DNA of 64,000 nt from Nemophila menziesii (taxonomy: Eukaryota; Streptophyta; Magnoliopsida; Boraginales; Hydrophyllaceae), in assembly GCA_029959085.1 (NCBI GenBank), contig JARWIR010000018.1, positions 16,925,001 through 16,989,000 of the forward strand, read 5' to 3'. The notes under the pieces are model-generated. The model was not told where the DNA came from, did no database searches, and saw only the letters and a program-made list of their open reading frames with translations. Positions 10,818 to 21,726 of this stretch are shown piece after piece; the first letter of the stretch is position 1, and each line of letters starts with the position of its first letter. The position numbers and the translations under genes are program-made.

Positions 10818-11744
10818 TCATTCAAGTCTGCTCATATTATCCTTCGAGAAGTTGATGAATTGACTAATTGTCTTTTTTAACTCAGTGATTTCTTCTTGAG
10901 GACGTGATTGAGCTTGACTTACATTATGCACATTGCAGCCTGGTGGATGATTAGCTTGATTTTCATAGGCTTGTTCTTGTAGGTATAACTGTTGAGGTGG
11001 CTTCGGGATACTTTCCTTAACAGTTATAGCGAGTTGTTGTATTTGAGCTTGCAAGCTTGAAATCCTCGCTTCTTCTTCTGCGTTAGTGGTAGGAGTTTGT
11101 TCTTGTGGCCAACTCATGTTGTTCTCAATGATTGTTTCCATACCACTCTTTACTTCTTTTGGATCCATAGAGACAAAATTACCACGACCTATATTATCTG
11201 CTCTCAGCCTTGACTCTCTATCGAGTCCATTATAGAACATGGATAATTGTAATTGTGGCGTGTACCCATGTAGTGGACATCTTGCCAACATCTTTTGAAA
11301 TCTCTTCCATGCTTCGCCAACACTCTCTCCAGCTTCTTGTAAGAAATTCATAGGCTCCAATAGTTCCTTCACCCGCATACTTGTAGGATAAAATTTATCG
11401 AGGAATCTTTCTTGAAGCTTGTCCCAATTTGTAATAAGCTCGGGAGGTTGATCATCTAACCAATCGCTTGCTTTCCCTGTCAAGAAAAATTGAAACATTA
11501 AATAATACATTGGTTCTTGTGTAACACCTTCATTAATGTAGGCATCACAGAATTGCATGAATTTTTGAACAGATCTGACCGGATCTTGATTTGTATCACC
11601 ATTAAATTTCCCATAGCTCGCGAATTGATTAATTAAATCAGGATCAGGCTTGAATCTAACGGCTTGAATGGTTGGGACGCGAATCCCAATGCGTTGAACT
11701 CGAAATTTACTAGGGAAACCTAGCTCTAACCGTTGATTATCCAT
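10818..11744 (-). CDS. Retrotransposon Gag (Retrotrans_gag domain)
   Basis: A 308-residue open frame from ATG at 11744. Residues about 45-190 form the Retrotrans_gag domain: DPVRSVQKFMQFCDAYI, FFLTGKASDWLDDQPPELI, WDKLQERFLDKFYPTS, GESVGEAWKRFQKMLARCP and HGYTPQLQLSMFYNGLD. The C-terminal third is a charged coiled-coil-like region (EEEARISSLQAQIQQLAITV). No CCHC zinc knuckle is present, which is usual for this clade. It forms the particle shell of the element. It lies about 100 bases after the primer-binding site on the same strand. Confidence 0.85.
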   Translation of the reverse strand: MDNQRLELGFPSKFRVQRIGIRVPTIQAVRFKPDPDLINQFASYGKFNGDTNQDPVRSVQKFMQFCDAYINEGVTQEPMYYLMFQFFLTGKASDWLDDQPPELITNWDKLQERFLDKFYPTSMRVKELLEPMNFLQEAGESVGEAWKRFQKMLARCPLHGYTPQLQLSMFYNGLDRESRLRADNIGRGNFVSMDPKEVKSGMETIIENNMSWPQEQTPTTNAEEEARISSLQAQIQQLAITVKESIPKPPQQLYLQEQAYENQANHPPGCNVHNVSQAQSRPQEEITELKKTISQFINFSKDNMSRLE

Positions 11745-11847
11745 CTACAATCCTGAGAAAGACTAAAACAAAAAGAAAGCGTAAAACTAAAAACAAATAA
11801 AAACTTCTACACTAAAATAAACACAAAATAGATTTAACTTAAAGATA

Positions 11848-11866
11848 AATCCCCGGCAGCGGCGCT
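11848..11866 (-). other. Retrotransposon primer-binding site
   Basis: On the minus strand the sequence AGCGCCGCTGCCGGGGAT follows the LTR end by about 20 bases. It closely matches the primer-binding motif usual in Athila-like plant elements (commonly assigned to tRNA-Asp). Confidence 0.6.
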
Positions 11867-11887
11867 AAAAACTTGGTGGGGCAAAGG

Positions 11888-13322
11888 TGTGATAAAATAA
11901 CAGATAAATAAAGATAATAATAAAGAGAACACACCCTTGAGAACCAAGGAACTCACTGCAAGTATCACAGATCGTTTGCAAGTTTTAATGATAAGTCAAG
12001 TTCGTTCGCAGGGATTGTATCCGTTAGATCTACTTATGTTTAACAAGCGTAGATGAAGTTAAATGTTTAGAATAAAATATTATAAAAGGAATAACAATCT
12101 GATGAGAAATAATAAATAAGAATGCAGATAAATAAATATGAATGTAAGTCTAATAGATTAGGATCACTAATATGAGTCTATTTTACTAAGTTGTTATTCT
12201 AATCTGTCACAGATTAAGCATTATATATTAACCAGGATTCTAATTTCTACCTAGACTCTATTAGGCTTAGTAGCGACCTCTCCACTACCAAGGATTCCTA
12301 AGTAATGATTGGTGATTAAATCAAACCATTATGGCTATCTAGTTAGGCAAAGGATCAAAACTAGACGATTATGTGGTGTTGTCAATAACTAAGAATAATC
12401 CCAAGATTGGCCAAATCTAGGGTTGTAACAATACGTCAAAACACATAATAACAATATACGCCAAGCTCAATCAATTAAAATAACAAATAGATTTATAAAT
12501 TTAAAGACAAAATAATAACCCAACAATTAAAAGTAAAACTTACAGAATAAAAGCTTAGAAAACATAAACCTATAGCTAAATACCCTACATATAGAGAAGG
12601 TGAGATGTAAAAGATGAGTTTGTCACTCTCCAACTTCTCTTCTTGTCTTCCTCTATAGGTAAGCTTGCTTCTTGGATGAATAGCTTGATTCCAAGGATGA
12701 AGTAAGGACTAAGCCTAAGCTTGATACTGAGCAAGGACATGTTTACAATGGTATAAGGGTGTATTTATAGGTGTTTCGGAAGACCTAATTCGTTTTCTTG
12801 AAGGAGAAGTAAGTGGTGGACTCCAAGCCCAACTCTAATTCGTATGAAAATAAAGATAATTACTACTGACTTGTTTTAATCATATCTTCTTCGTTATTGG
12901 TCGTGTTTTAGTCCATAAGATACCAAAAGAATCCTCACGGAATTATCTATGTCCCTATGAAAGGAATCTTCCAAAATCGGCTCGGTTTTAGAGTTATCAC
13001 CACTTCTTTAGACGTAGCTGCAGAAATTCAGATTTAAGGCAGTTTTTCCTTTTCCATGATTTTAGCTTTTCTTTCCTTATCTCCAATTACCATGCTTATC
13101 TCTTTCCATATCTTGTAGTCTTTGACTTGGACTCTAATTAATCTCCATAATTATCTTTAAAGCTTCACAGTAAATAAATAATTAAACCCAATATGCTCTA
13201 AAAATATTATTTTTCTAAATCAAGACTCAAAATAGGAAAGTGCACTACTTCTCAAGAAATTTGACTAAATGACTTCCTAAATCATTAAAAATGATGTCTC
13301 ATACTAATATAAATCTATCACA
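11888..13322 (-). repeat. 5' LTR of the gag-protease element
   Basis: The interval is bounded by TGTGATAAAAT on the left and ATCTATCACA on the right, that is 5'-TG...CA-3' with inverted TGTGATA ends. It is about 1.43 kb, lies immediately upstream of the primer-binding site on the minus strand and is followed by gag. Its inner half (about 11935-12360) is related, inverted, to 13335-13850. Confidence 0.7.
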
Positions 13323-13334
13323 AATGAGGAGACA

Positions 13335-13850
13335 TCACCTAACTAGATAGTCGCTAAGGTTTGATTTAACCACTGATCATTACAGAGGGTCCCCTTACCA
13401 AATCCCCTGGTAGTGATGAGGTTGGATCTAAGTCTACCCTGACGGGAGTTAGGAGGATTATAGAATCTTGGCTATTTATACTTGCATAAGGCTTAAACCA
13501 CCCTTATAATTAGAATATTGTTTAAAAGGATAGGTGCATACTAGCAAACGTAAGCTATATTTCCATCTCCATTCTCTTAATTTATTATTTGCATTAGTAG
13601 TTTAATTCTTATCCAAAAAACCCAAACAAAAATTTATCTTTTTATATTGTCTTTTCATTTTTACAATTAATCTCTACTACTCTTTCTTATTCAAACACGA
13701 GCCTGAGCTAACCGATAAATCCCTGCGAACGAACTTTACTTATTAACTATAACTTGCAAACGATGTGTGCACTTGTAGTGAGTTTCTCGTGGTAGTATAG
13801 GGTTCGTGTCCTTTATTATTATCTATATTTGTGGAGGTATTCCAGTGTCC
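13335..13850 (+). repeat. Related LTR fragment in opposite orientation
   Basis: Read on the plus strand it follows the reverse complement of 12360-11935 with many shared blocks, among them CCTAACTAGATAG, GGTTTGATTTAA, CCCTGCGAACGAACTT and AACTTGCAAACGAT. It is therefore the inner part of an LTR of the same family lying head to head with the minus-strand element. The first part of that LTR is absent. Confidence 0.65.
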
Positions 13851-14083
13851 CTATGTGCATTGCTAAAATAATTTTTCTTGGAAATTTAACATGTTTATTA
13901 TTTATATTAATAGTATACGTGTGGATTATTTATTAGGTAAGACTTTATGAGACTTTTTATACATTGTTTTCTTGATCAATACTTGATTGCCCGTGTGGAC
14001 TTTTTGGGACTTGATACCCTAATTTACTGCTTATATTGTCGAGACGACAGAACCTTGAGTCTGGGGTCTTAATATATCGCATT

Positions 14084-14800
14084 TTGTGATAGACTAATGT
14101 AATCTTGAGACATCATTCTAGGTGGTTTTAGTGTTTAAATGTGGGATATATTCCTTCTATTTGTCATGTTTACATTTAGTGGATTAGTTATAGATTATTA
14201 TGTGTTTGGAGCATTTTAGAGGTAATTTATGTGTTAAGTGTGAAGCTCCTAGGCACATATATGATATTATATCCCAAGATAAATCCAATAAGTAAAAAAT
14301 AATAAAAATCCAAATCAAGTCACAAAAGGGGCAAGAAGTCCATGAAAAGCTCAATAGAAATTGCTGGCAGAATGTTACCATCAACTTTTGAATGCCATAA
14401 CTCATAATTGGTGAATTTTTTTTATCATGAAAACTGACTCCAATGTGTACATTTGAACATAGATCGTGAGAGAATAAATGGTTCGCTATTTGGAGTTGAA
14501 TTCAAAAAGTTAGGGACGTTTTACTAACAAGATCCAAAATTGTCAAGATTTAGAAAAGTCCATTTCGTCACACTTTTGACTCACTTATAAGTTGGCCCGG
14601 TTGAGCTAAAATATTTTCTAGTGCTATAAATTCATGCTTCAATCAGAAAATCACATTCACTTATCATATTGAAGAGATAGAAACGTTAGAGTAAGGGCAA
14701 GAAGCAAGAAAGAGTCATAACAACATTTATTTCCTTGATTAGTGTAATTCTACCTCTAATTATGTCTTCTGTTTAATATGTTATCTTTTCTTCCATTATG
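14084..14800 (+). repeat. Gypsy-type LTR fragment (5' part)
   Basis: It starts TGTGATAGACTAATG with GAGACATCATT shortly after, resembling the start of the LTR at 13322 (minus strand). It then has GTGTTTGGAGCATTTTAGAG and GTGTGAAGCTCCTAGG, common in Tat/Athila-like plant LTRs and shared in altered form with 22920-22985. No coding region follows, so it is a solo or truncated LTR. Confidence 0.55.
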
Positions 14801-14875
14801 ACTTATTTTAGTAGATTGAGATACTTGGGTGTGAACCTTAACTATTAATTATGGTATATTTGTATGCATTTTTGG

Positions 14876-15107
14876 GTACGTGGGTGATCTGGGCTAGCTT
14901 GCGCATACCACGACTAATCCCACGGGGATATACACGCCTCCCCATGTATATTCCCAGGTAAATCAGAATTAGGTTACCCATGTTCAGGGAAGGGTTCGAG
15001 CCTTGTACCTCTTACTTTACACCTGTTAGGGAGGGGATTCGAACCATGTACATCCCCTTTAAGTGCTAAAGATATAGCAAGGCTCTGGCCAGTTGAGCTA
15101 ACCCAAC
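14876..15107 (-). mobile_element. Au-type SINE
   Basis: On the minus strand the element opens with a tRNA-like Pol III promoter: A box in GGGTTAGCTCAACTGGCC and B box GGTTCGAATCCC. It ends with a body resembling the conserved end of Au SINEs (GTATGCGCAAGCTAGCCC then GATCACCCA). A second B-box-like sequence (GGCTCGAACCC) lies inside. Length is about 230 bases. Target-site duplications were not clear. Confidence 0.75.
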
Positions 15108-15755
15108 TTGTTTAGATTGTTGTTGTTATATTTATCTTTGTACTTCATGATAAAGTGAAAAATAGTTCAAAAATGGGTATGTACCTACCATCAGATTGTG
15201 GGTATATACCCATGCCATACCAAATTCATACATTTGAGATTAAATTCCCTCAATCCCTTCTAACCCACTTAGTGTAATAATTACATAAGGTATATAGTGG
15301 GTATATACACCCTAAATTAAAAAAAGTGTGTATGTAACTACCAGGCTACATATGGTTATGTTTATTTCCTAGGGTGTTTCCATTGGTGGTTACAAGAAAC
15401 ATGAAAAGTCAAGGGTAAAAAACACCAAGGCATTATAAAATGGACAATTACATCATGAACTTGTGAACCACAAAAAGGTTACGTCGCAAAACAGTAAGCA
15501 ACAACCGCTAAAATGTTTGAAAAGCTACATCATCATCACCCAAGGCATGCTTGGCAATTCATATAGTAGTAGGGTGGTTGCACCTTAATATATATTTATA
15601 ACACACCATGGGTATATATCTACATACAAAATAAAAGGACGACTGTCGTGTGCACTTTTCACCTAACTTATTCCCTCAATCGTAGTTAAGTAACTTCTTA
15701 ACACTGTGGGTTATATAAGGACGACTTCTGTGTTCACTTTTCAACCCCCCCACCC
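15108..15755. other. Non-coding stretch with GGGTATATACCC motifs
   Basis: No gene. The palindrome GGGTATATACCC is at 15200-15211 and near-copies occur at about 15299 and 15608. A C-rich tract (15744-15758) precedes the hAT-like element. Confidence 0.4.
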
Positions 15756-15763
15756 CCCAAAGG

Positions 15764-16477
15764 ACAGAGGAGGATTTGGGGGAGGGCTGGGGTGGGCTGC
15801 AGCCCACCCAGCCCAATTAAATAATACTGAAATTTAGCCTGTTTTATTTTTTAATATGTAAAAATATAAATTAGAAAAATTCCAAAACTCTCAATTAGAA
15901 AATTAGCTCTCCCAATTTACTTTTACGATAAAGTATTGATCAAACACAATTGAAAATAAAAACAAGTATTAGAATATCCAATTTCTTAAACTCGTAGTCT
16001 TTAATTTTTTTCATAAATTTTATTTTTTTCTAATTGTTTTATTATCATTTATTTATTTAAGTATTACATGAATTGAATTTATGAATGGATAAGTGTTACA
16101 ATTTTTTATTAATTAAGTATTAAATGAATTGAATAGATAGTTGGTCAGATGAAATTTTGTCATAGACTTAGGAAACTGAATAGATCGTTGGTCAAAATTT
16201 AGTATTTTAACTTAACTGATTACTAATGCTTTATAAGTAAGCCTGGTTTTTTTTTGTTAGAAGCATGAGTTTATTTATGATTACATATAATTTTTGAATA
16301 AAATAGCTAAGTATTATTTAGGTGAATATTATCAGTTTTATGATGTGTGGAAAAAAAATTGTAGGTATTTTCTAATGAGTTTATTAAATATATATAGAAG
16401 TTCTATTCATCTATGAATGTGGTTCTTTTTGTAACAATAATAGCCCTCCCCGACTTAAAATCCTAGATCTGCCCCTG
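15764..16477. mobile_element. hAT-like non-autonomous element with 8-bp target duplication
   Basis: The 8-bp sequence CCCAAAGG stands on both sides (15756-15763 and 16478-16485). The right end read inwards is CAGGGGCAGATCTAGGATTT; the left is ACAGAGGAGGATTTGG followed by GGGAGGGCT, an imperfect inverted match. CAGGGG-type ends with 8-bp duplications are typical of hAT elements. The 714-bp interior is AT-rich and has no open frame. Confidence 0.7.
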
Positions 16478-16485
16478 CCCAAAGG

Positions 16486-17365
16486 GCCCTAAAAAGTAGT
16501 TAGTACTAGATGAAATTGTCAATAAAAATTTGTGCCAAGAAACCGTCGTTTTTACAACAACGGTAATAACTAATCCAGGTGTGCTATCCCGCTCGATCAT
16601 CTATAATAATATGGAAATTCATCCATCTCGTTAATGCGACAATTCTCGTAAACAAATGAACACTCAAATAGTGTTTTCCATTTCATTGTAACATACTCTT
16701 GTATTGCCGCAAATGATGGGAAATCCGAATGGGGATAAATATTTCTTGTCTCCATGCTTGAAGATACTGGTCCATAGGCCAGTGATATCGAATTAGACAA
16801 GGAACTTGAAGTTATTTATAGGTGTACAAAATTTTATATCACCATAAGACCTTTTGTTATCAAATTGTAATATAAGTCCCTAGAAAATCTATTCCCAGAA
16901 AAAATGGGTTTAATCTGTAGAAATTTATAGTTCAAATATAAAGGATAAATGGAAGTAAAGTTCCACCAATGTACTGTATGAACTATAAATCATCGACGTG
17001 GGTATATACCCATTATTATCATGCCCACTATCATGGAAGTGGGTATAATACCCCTAATAAGCCGTAGGACTTGTATTACAAAATTAATATAAACTGGAAA
17101 AGGTGCTTACAATATAGTTTGTAATATTTATGGATTCGCATAATTTTTAAACCCAAGTTTTGTGCCTACTTCTAGGAGAAAAAATGAGACACCTGACTAG
17201 GTTGTCAAATAAAAGTTTCTTAACTCTTTGTTTGACCATTGGTATACCCACATTTCGACCCAGTTAGCTGATTACAAATCTAGGGGTATAATAATTTGTA
17301 ATATTTTAAAACTTTATCTATTTATATTATTATACATTTGAACAATAAACAATTACATAAAAGGA
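16486..17365. other. Non-coding stretch, one short unassigned frame
   Basis: A 67-codon minus-strand frame at 16597-16800 (containing DFPSFAAIQEYVTMKWKTLF) has no family I recognise and no neighbours to support it. GGGTATATACCC occurs at 17000-17011. Otherwise nothing is seen. Confidence 0.35.
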
Positions 17366-17369
17366 GTCG

Positions 17370-17770
17370 GTATAGTAAATGCAAAAGTATATTCCCTTTT
17401 TAGGCCATTACCTATGGCCTAAAAACATTTTTAGGGCAAAGATTTCAAAAGTACTATTTTTAGGCTCAACGTATTCAAAAGTACCATTTTTAGGTCATTT
17501 CACTATATCTATGAGATATTTCATAGATTTTAAAGGTAATTTGAGAATTTCAAATACTATATTATTATATGACCATATTACACAATAGTAATTTTATTTG
17601 AAATGTTTAAATTATATTTAAAATTTATAAAATTAGTGAAATCATTTATAAATTATATTTAAATATATTTAGTCTAAAAATAGTACTTTTGAAATGCTTG
17701 ACTTTAAAAATATATTTGGGTCTTAATAATAATCTAAAGATGGAATTTACTTGCAAAGGCAATATAGTAA
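17370..17770. mobile_element. Imperfect inverted-repeat element (MITE-like) upstream of the ankyrin gene
   Basis: The two halves face each other: TTTCAAAAGTACTATTTTTA at about 17436-17462 recurs inverted at about 17673-17700, and the outer ends (TATAGTAAATGCAAAAG at the left, the inverse of CTTGCAAAGGCAATATAGTA at the right) also pair imperfectly. A third direct half-copy, TTCAAAAGTACCATTTTTAG, lies at 17474-17495. No coding capacity. It ends about 200 bases before the ankyrin start codon. Confidence 0.55.
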
Positions 17771-17964
17771 ACCCAAGCCCCCCTACAATTTTCAAACCAC
17801 ACCATTAATCATCAGTTTTTCTAATTGGGCCCAAAAGTCTATCAGTTGATAAATTTGGGCCTGTAAATTATATTCCTGCAATTTCTTTTTCCGAACCCAA
17901 CACCATATTTTGTTTACTTCCTCTTCCCACACATCACTCAAACTAAACAAACCGAAAACCTCTA

Positions 17965-19170
17965 ATGGAGATGCAAATCGACGATCAAAGCAATACCTCC
18001 ATTGAAATCAAAGACGAAGAACTCTTCAAAGCAGCAGAATCAGGTGAAGTTTCTCTCTTCAAGTCTCTAACTCAACAACAACTCCATAAAGCCCTTTCTC
18101 TCCGTAACGAAGATGGCCGTTCCCTCCTTCACGTCGCCGTCTCTTCTTCCCGTACTGAGGTATTTCCTAAAAATATTCATTTTTATTTTTCATTTTCAGT
18201 GTTTGATATTTCCTTCATTATTTCCAATGTTTAATAAATTATGCAATTGGGTGTGTTAGAAAAACATACCCTTTTGTTCAAATAAAGTAAGAAATCAACT
18301 ACTTTTTATTGTTTTGTTAATAAAATAAATTAAACTTTAAAATATCCATTTATCAAATTTAATGAAATTATATATAATTTCCAATTTGTTGTGTTTTGTA
18401 TTAGGTGGTGGAGTTACTAGCAGCTGCAGACCCATCAATTAGTGGTGTAAATACTGCCGATGAAGAAGGGTGGACCCCACTTCATTCAGCAGCAAGTAGC
18501 GGAAAATTGGAAATAGTCAAAATTTTGCTAAGCAGAGGTATGAAATCATAAAGAAAATAAAAATCAATTTATGTATATATCTATTTACTTAATCGAATAT
18601 TCGTATAATAATATAACAGGAGCAGATGTTAATTTCAAAAATGAAGGTGGTAGATCAGCTCTTCACTATGCTGCAAGTAAAGGTTGGTTAAAAGTAGCCG
18701 AACTTCTTATTTCAAACGGTGCAAAACTCAATTCAAAGGATAAGGTTTGCAAATTCATACATTTTGCCTTTTTCAAAATAAAAATAAAAATTCTGACTAA
18801 TGAGTTTTTTTTTTTTTTTTAAGTTTGGATGCACTCCATTGCATCGAGCAGCTAGTACTGGAAACTCAGCTTTATGTGAGTTATTGATTGAGGAAGGAGC
18901 AGAAGTAGATGAGGTTGATAAAGCAGGTCAAACACCTCTTATGATTGCAGTTATATGTGAGAATAAGCAGGTAATTTTTTTTATTTTTTTTTAGTTTTGT
19001 ATTTATGAGTGGTTAAGATTTGTTGAAATTTGTAGGTGGCTTTACTTCTTATAAGGCATGGAGCAGATGTGGATGCTGAAGATAAAGAGGAATATACGGT
19101 ACTTGGTCGAGCTTCAGCTGATCTTCGACCAGTATTAATTGAGGCTGCTAAGGCAATGATTGAAGGATAA
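17965..19170 (+). CDS. Ankyrin-repeat protein, 26S proteasome non-ATPase subunit 10 (PSMD10/gankyrin) type
   Basis: Five exons with GT/AG borders: 17965-18159, 18405-18537, 18620-18744, 18824-18970 and 19036-19170, giving 735 bases and 244 residues. After an acidic N-terminus (MEMQIDDQSN) come successive ankyrin repeats: DGRSLLHVAVSS, EGWTPLHSAASSGKLEIVKI, GGRSALHYAASKGWLKVAEL, GCTPLHRAASTGNSALCELL and GQTPLMIAVICENKQVALLL, ending ASADLRPVLIEAAKAMIEG. Length and repeat number fit plant PSMD10-like proteins, which act as assembly or regulatory partners of the proteasome 19S base; this role is from family knowledge. Introns are short (82-245 bases) and AT-rich. An inverted-repeat element lies within the upstream 600 bases and may affect expression. 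Confidence 0.9.
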
Positions 19171-19880
19171 ATCCTTCAATGATTGTAACAATTAATTACT
19201 TGATTTTCTTGCATGAAATGTTACAATTGTATGAGTTTGGGTTCAATATAATTAAAGGGAATGATTGCATTTATATGATTATGGATTTATGGTGATGTTG
19301 AAGAGAATGACATGCTTGTAAAATTGCTTTACTTTTAACCTGTATGTATGTAATTAATATCAACACTGCATTGTATTGTGTCCAAGTAGAAAAATATACC
19401 TTTATTTTTTAAAAGAAAACAAATATATGCAGGCCTAAGATCCGTATCTTCTATTAGATGTGGTGATGAAGCTTTGGAACAATTTGCTTAACTTTAATCA
19501 CCTATCTATGATCCTTAGCTACTAGAGTTTAGGCAAATTGTTATTACTTTGTTGGAAAGTTGTTGCTTTACTCACTTTGTTAAGACTTCAGTTGTATTTA
19601 TTAATAATTGTGTTATTTTGTTTCCTAATTATTGTTGCTCCTAGAATGGTGAACGATGCAAAGGGTAGTTGAATTTCACCTTTTAATTGATTCATGATTG
19701 AGTAATGATATTTGTCACCTTTTTTGTGTCACCCTTTTATCACCTCCTACGTGTATGTTTATATGTTTTGTACTCTTTTGTCATAGTTTTGTCATAGTTT
19801 TGTTGCGTAAATTATAAGCAATTTTTGGAATCATTTAAATTATATGTTTCTTTGTTATCTAATAATTTTTATAACCAGTT
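19171..19880. other. 3' flank of the ankyrin gene
   Basis: The 3' UTR probably ends within about 200 bases of the stop. GAGTAATGATAT at 19700-19711, followed by a TCACC-rich stretch, matches one end of the Mutator-like MITE at 28383; the other end was not found nearby. No gene. Confidence 0.4.
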
Positions 19881-20000
19881 GGGATTAGCTCACTGGCCAG
19901 GGCCTTGTTTATCCAATCTAGTGGTGCAGGTTCGAACCGAGTCAATGACTCCGAATCCAAAGTGGCTCTCCTATGTAACAAAAAAAAAAAAAAAAAAAAA
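19881..20000 (+). mobile_element. Short tRNA-derived SINE with poly(A) tail
   Basis: GGGATTAGCTCACTGGCC resembles a Pol III A box and GGTTCGAACCG (19929-19939) a B box. After a short body the element ends in about 22 adenines (19979-20000). Total length is about 120 bases on the plus strand. It differs from the Au-type copy at 14.9 kb by lacking the Au body. Target-site duplications were not resolved. Confidence 0.65.
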
Positions 20001-21600
20001 TTTATTTGTATTTCAATCTTTCTATAATTTTCTCTTTAACCAATGGTACCATAGCTAAGGTTTTAGTAAGAGTAATGGTAGAAAAAGAAAATATCATGAT
20101 TCAGAAATTTAATGGTTTGAATTTTGATTTTTATCGAATATAAATAAAAGACTTTTCGTATCAAAATGATATATTTCTAAAAAGACTTTTCGTGTCAAAA
20201 TGATATATTTCTAGAGATTATTATCTTAAATACATCTCCTTAATATCTAACTAATTTTATTTACCTTTTTTTTTTACTTAAAATTTCAAACAAAATTTAA
20301 CACTATAAATTAAAATTTATCTACTTTTTTTATTCTTTTTTTGTTTTTATTTTCTTTATATACAGATTCTTTTATTTCTAAACCCTAAATATCCACACTT
20401 TCTCTCTCCTTTCTTTATTCCTTTCGTAAACCTACTCTTTCTTTTTTCTTTCATATGACTTTTCTCTCACTTGCTTACCCACTCAAGAAAACCGCGAGCT
20501 TCTCTTATTAATGAAGCCATGTAGATCTGTTCACCAGCCTACTTCATCTCCGCCGTGAGATGTGAAATGTGAGATGTTCGAAAATCGTCGAAGCTCCCCT
20601 GGTTCACAAGAAAAGCTGTCACGAAGTGAAGACGAAGCCAAGCCGATGTCCTTCTTCATAGCCATGGCAGTGAAGATCCCGGCGAGGTTGGGAACTCAGG
20701 TAACGAAGCCAAGTCACTCTCTTCGCAGCCATGGCAGTGAAGATCCCAGCCATGGATCTGCTTTGCACAAGGAAACACCATTGTTGCCGTCGTTCGTGAG
20801 CAGTAGAAGTAAGACAACTCCTTCTTCGTCGCCGGAGATCTATGAAGGTTCGAGCTCGGTTCGACTTTCGAAGTTGTTGAGCTCGCCGGATTAAACCAAG
20901 TCAATGTGACGTGAGTCATCTCCCCGGCGAAGCACAGTGAAGCTGCTGCGAACGAGGCATAGCGAATCCAGCTCACACTGACGATCTCAAGCTCAAGTGA
21001 AGCCATGGAAAGCATTTTTGCTCATATCTTCTCCAACGAAGCTCCGGCAAGGCAACAGATCTATTATTTTCCTTTTTTCCGTTTTAATGTAGTGATGTAA
21101 TTTTTTTCTTAGCTACTTTTTCTTTTTCCTGTTTTAATAGTATATATTGGTTGAAATTTTAATAAAATATAATTTTATAGATATTACTTTGTGTTCTTTA
21201 ATATTACTCGGTATTGTTTATTGATTACTCCGTGTTTTTGAATATAAATCAGTGTTTTTTACCGAATATTCAATGTTTTTTCATGGAATACTCATCAAAT
21301 TTTTTGATACTCTGTACTTTAATTTCGATACTTAGTGTTTATTATTTCTCTGAGTACTTTGTAAAATCACTGAGTACACCACTGGTGGCGGCGATGGTCG
21401 TGGTCGGTGGGTGGTGGCCGGAATTGAATAATGTCATCACTAAACAATTTTGTTTTTGTCTATTAGTGTTTTTTGTATTATATAAGGGTATAATAGACAA
21501 TTACAGATTTAGTGTCTCCTTTGGAGAAATAAGATTCTACACATTCCATAGGAAGAATGTCTAGTCTTCAAGACCCTATATGTCATTCACCCATATTTCT
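20001..21600. other. Region with a GC-richer island and small tandem duplication, no assigned gene
   Basis: At about 20155-20218 a roughly 33-bp unit (GACTTTTCGT.TCAAAATGAT) is repeated twice. Between 20500 and 21060 the base composition becomes GC-richer and a short phrase around GCCATGGCAGTGAAGATCCC occurs twice (about 20662 and 20729). A 110-codon plus frame (20562-20894) covers it but shows Ser/Lys-rich low-complexity sequence with no recognised domain, and the antisense strand is equally open. From 21060 to 21600 the sequence is AT-rich with nothing recognised. Confidence 0.35.
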
Positions 21601-21726
21601 ATCATTTGGCAAAAAGAAGAGAAGTCCTTGACAATGAGTGATGGACATTAGAAATTATATGTCTATCTCTAATATCATCAGTTACATTCAACATCAAAAT
21701 AGAGAAGATTAGTAATATGTAATAAC

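Larger units (their letters stand above)
9331..13322 (-). mobile_element. Ty3/gypsy (Athila/Tat-like) element with gag and protease only, 3' LTR missing
   Basis: Reading on the minus strand: LTR (13322-11888), primer-binding site (about 11866-11848), gag (11744-10818), a linker (10790-10245) and an aspartic protease-like segment (10293-9589). There is no room for, and no trace of, reverse transcriptase, RNase H or integrase core. After the protease the frame runs straight into GVGDEVAWKPPNPKHNSSWK, which resembles the extreme C-terminus of an integrase polyprotein. Bases 9430-9520 resemble the 3' non-coding segment of this class (GGGATGTCTCCCAAAGGGC). No second LTR was found to the left. It is a non-autonomous or internally deleted copy. 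Confidence 0.7.

Noticed and set aside
16597..16800. 67-codon minus frame with an aromatic-rich sequence
   Set aside because: No family recognised, no splice partner found, sits between transposons; listed only as unassigned sequence.
20562..21015. Two facing frames of 110 and 119 codons
   Set aside because: Both strands are open because this short stretch is GC-richer; Ser-rich, no domain, internal repeat. No support for a gene.
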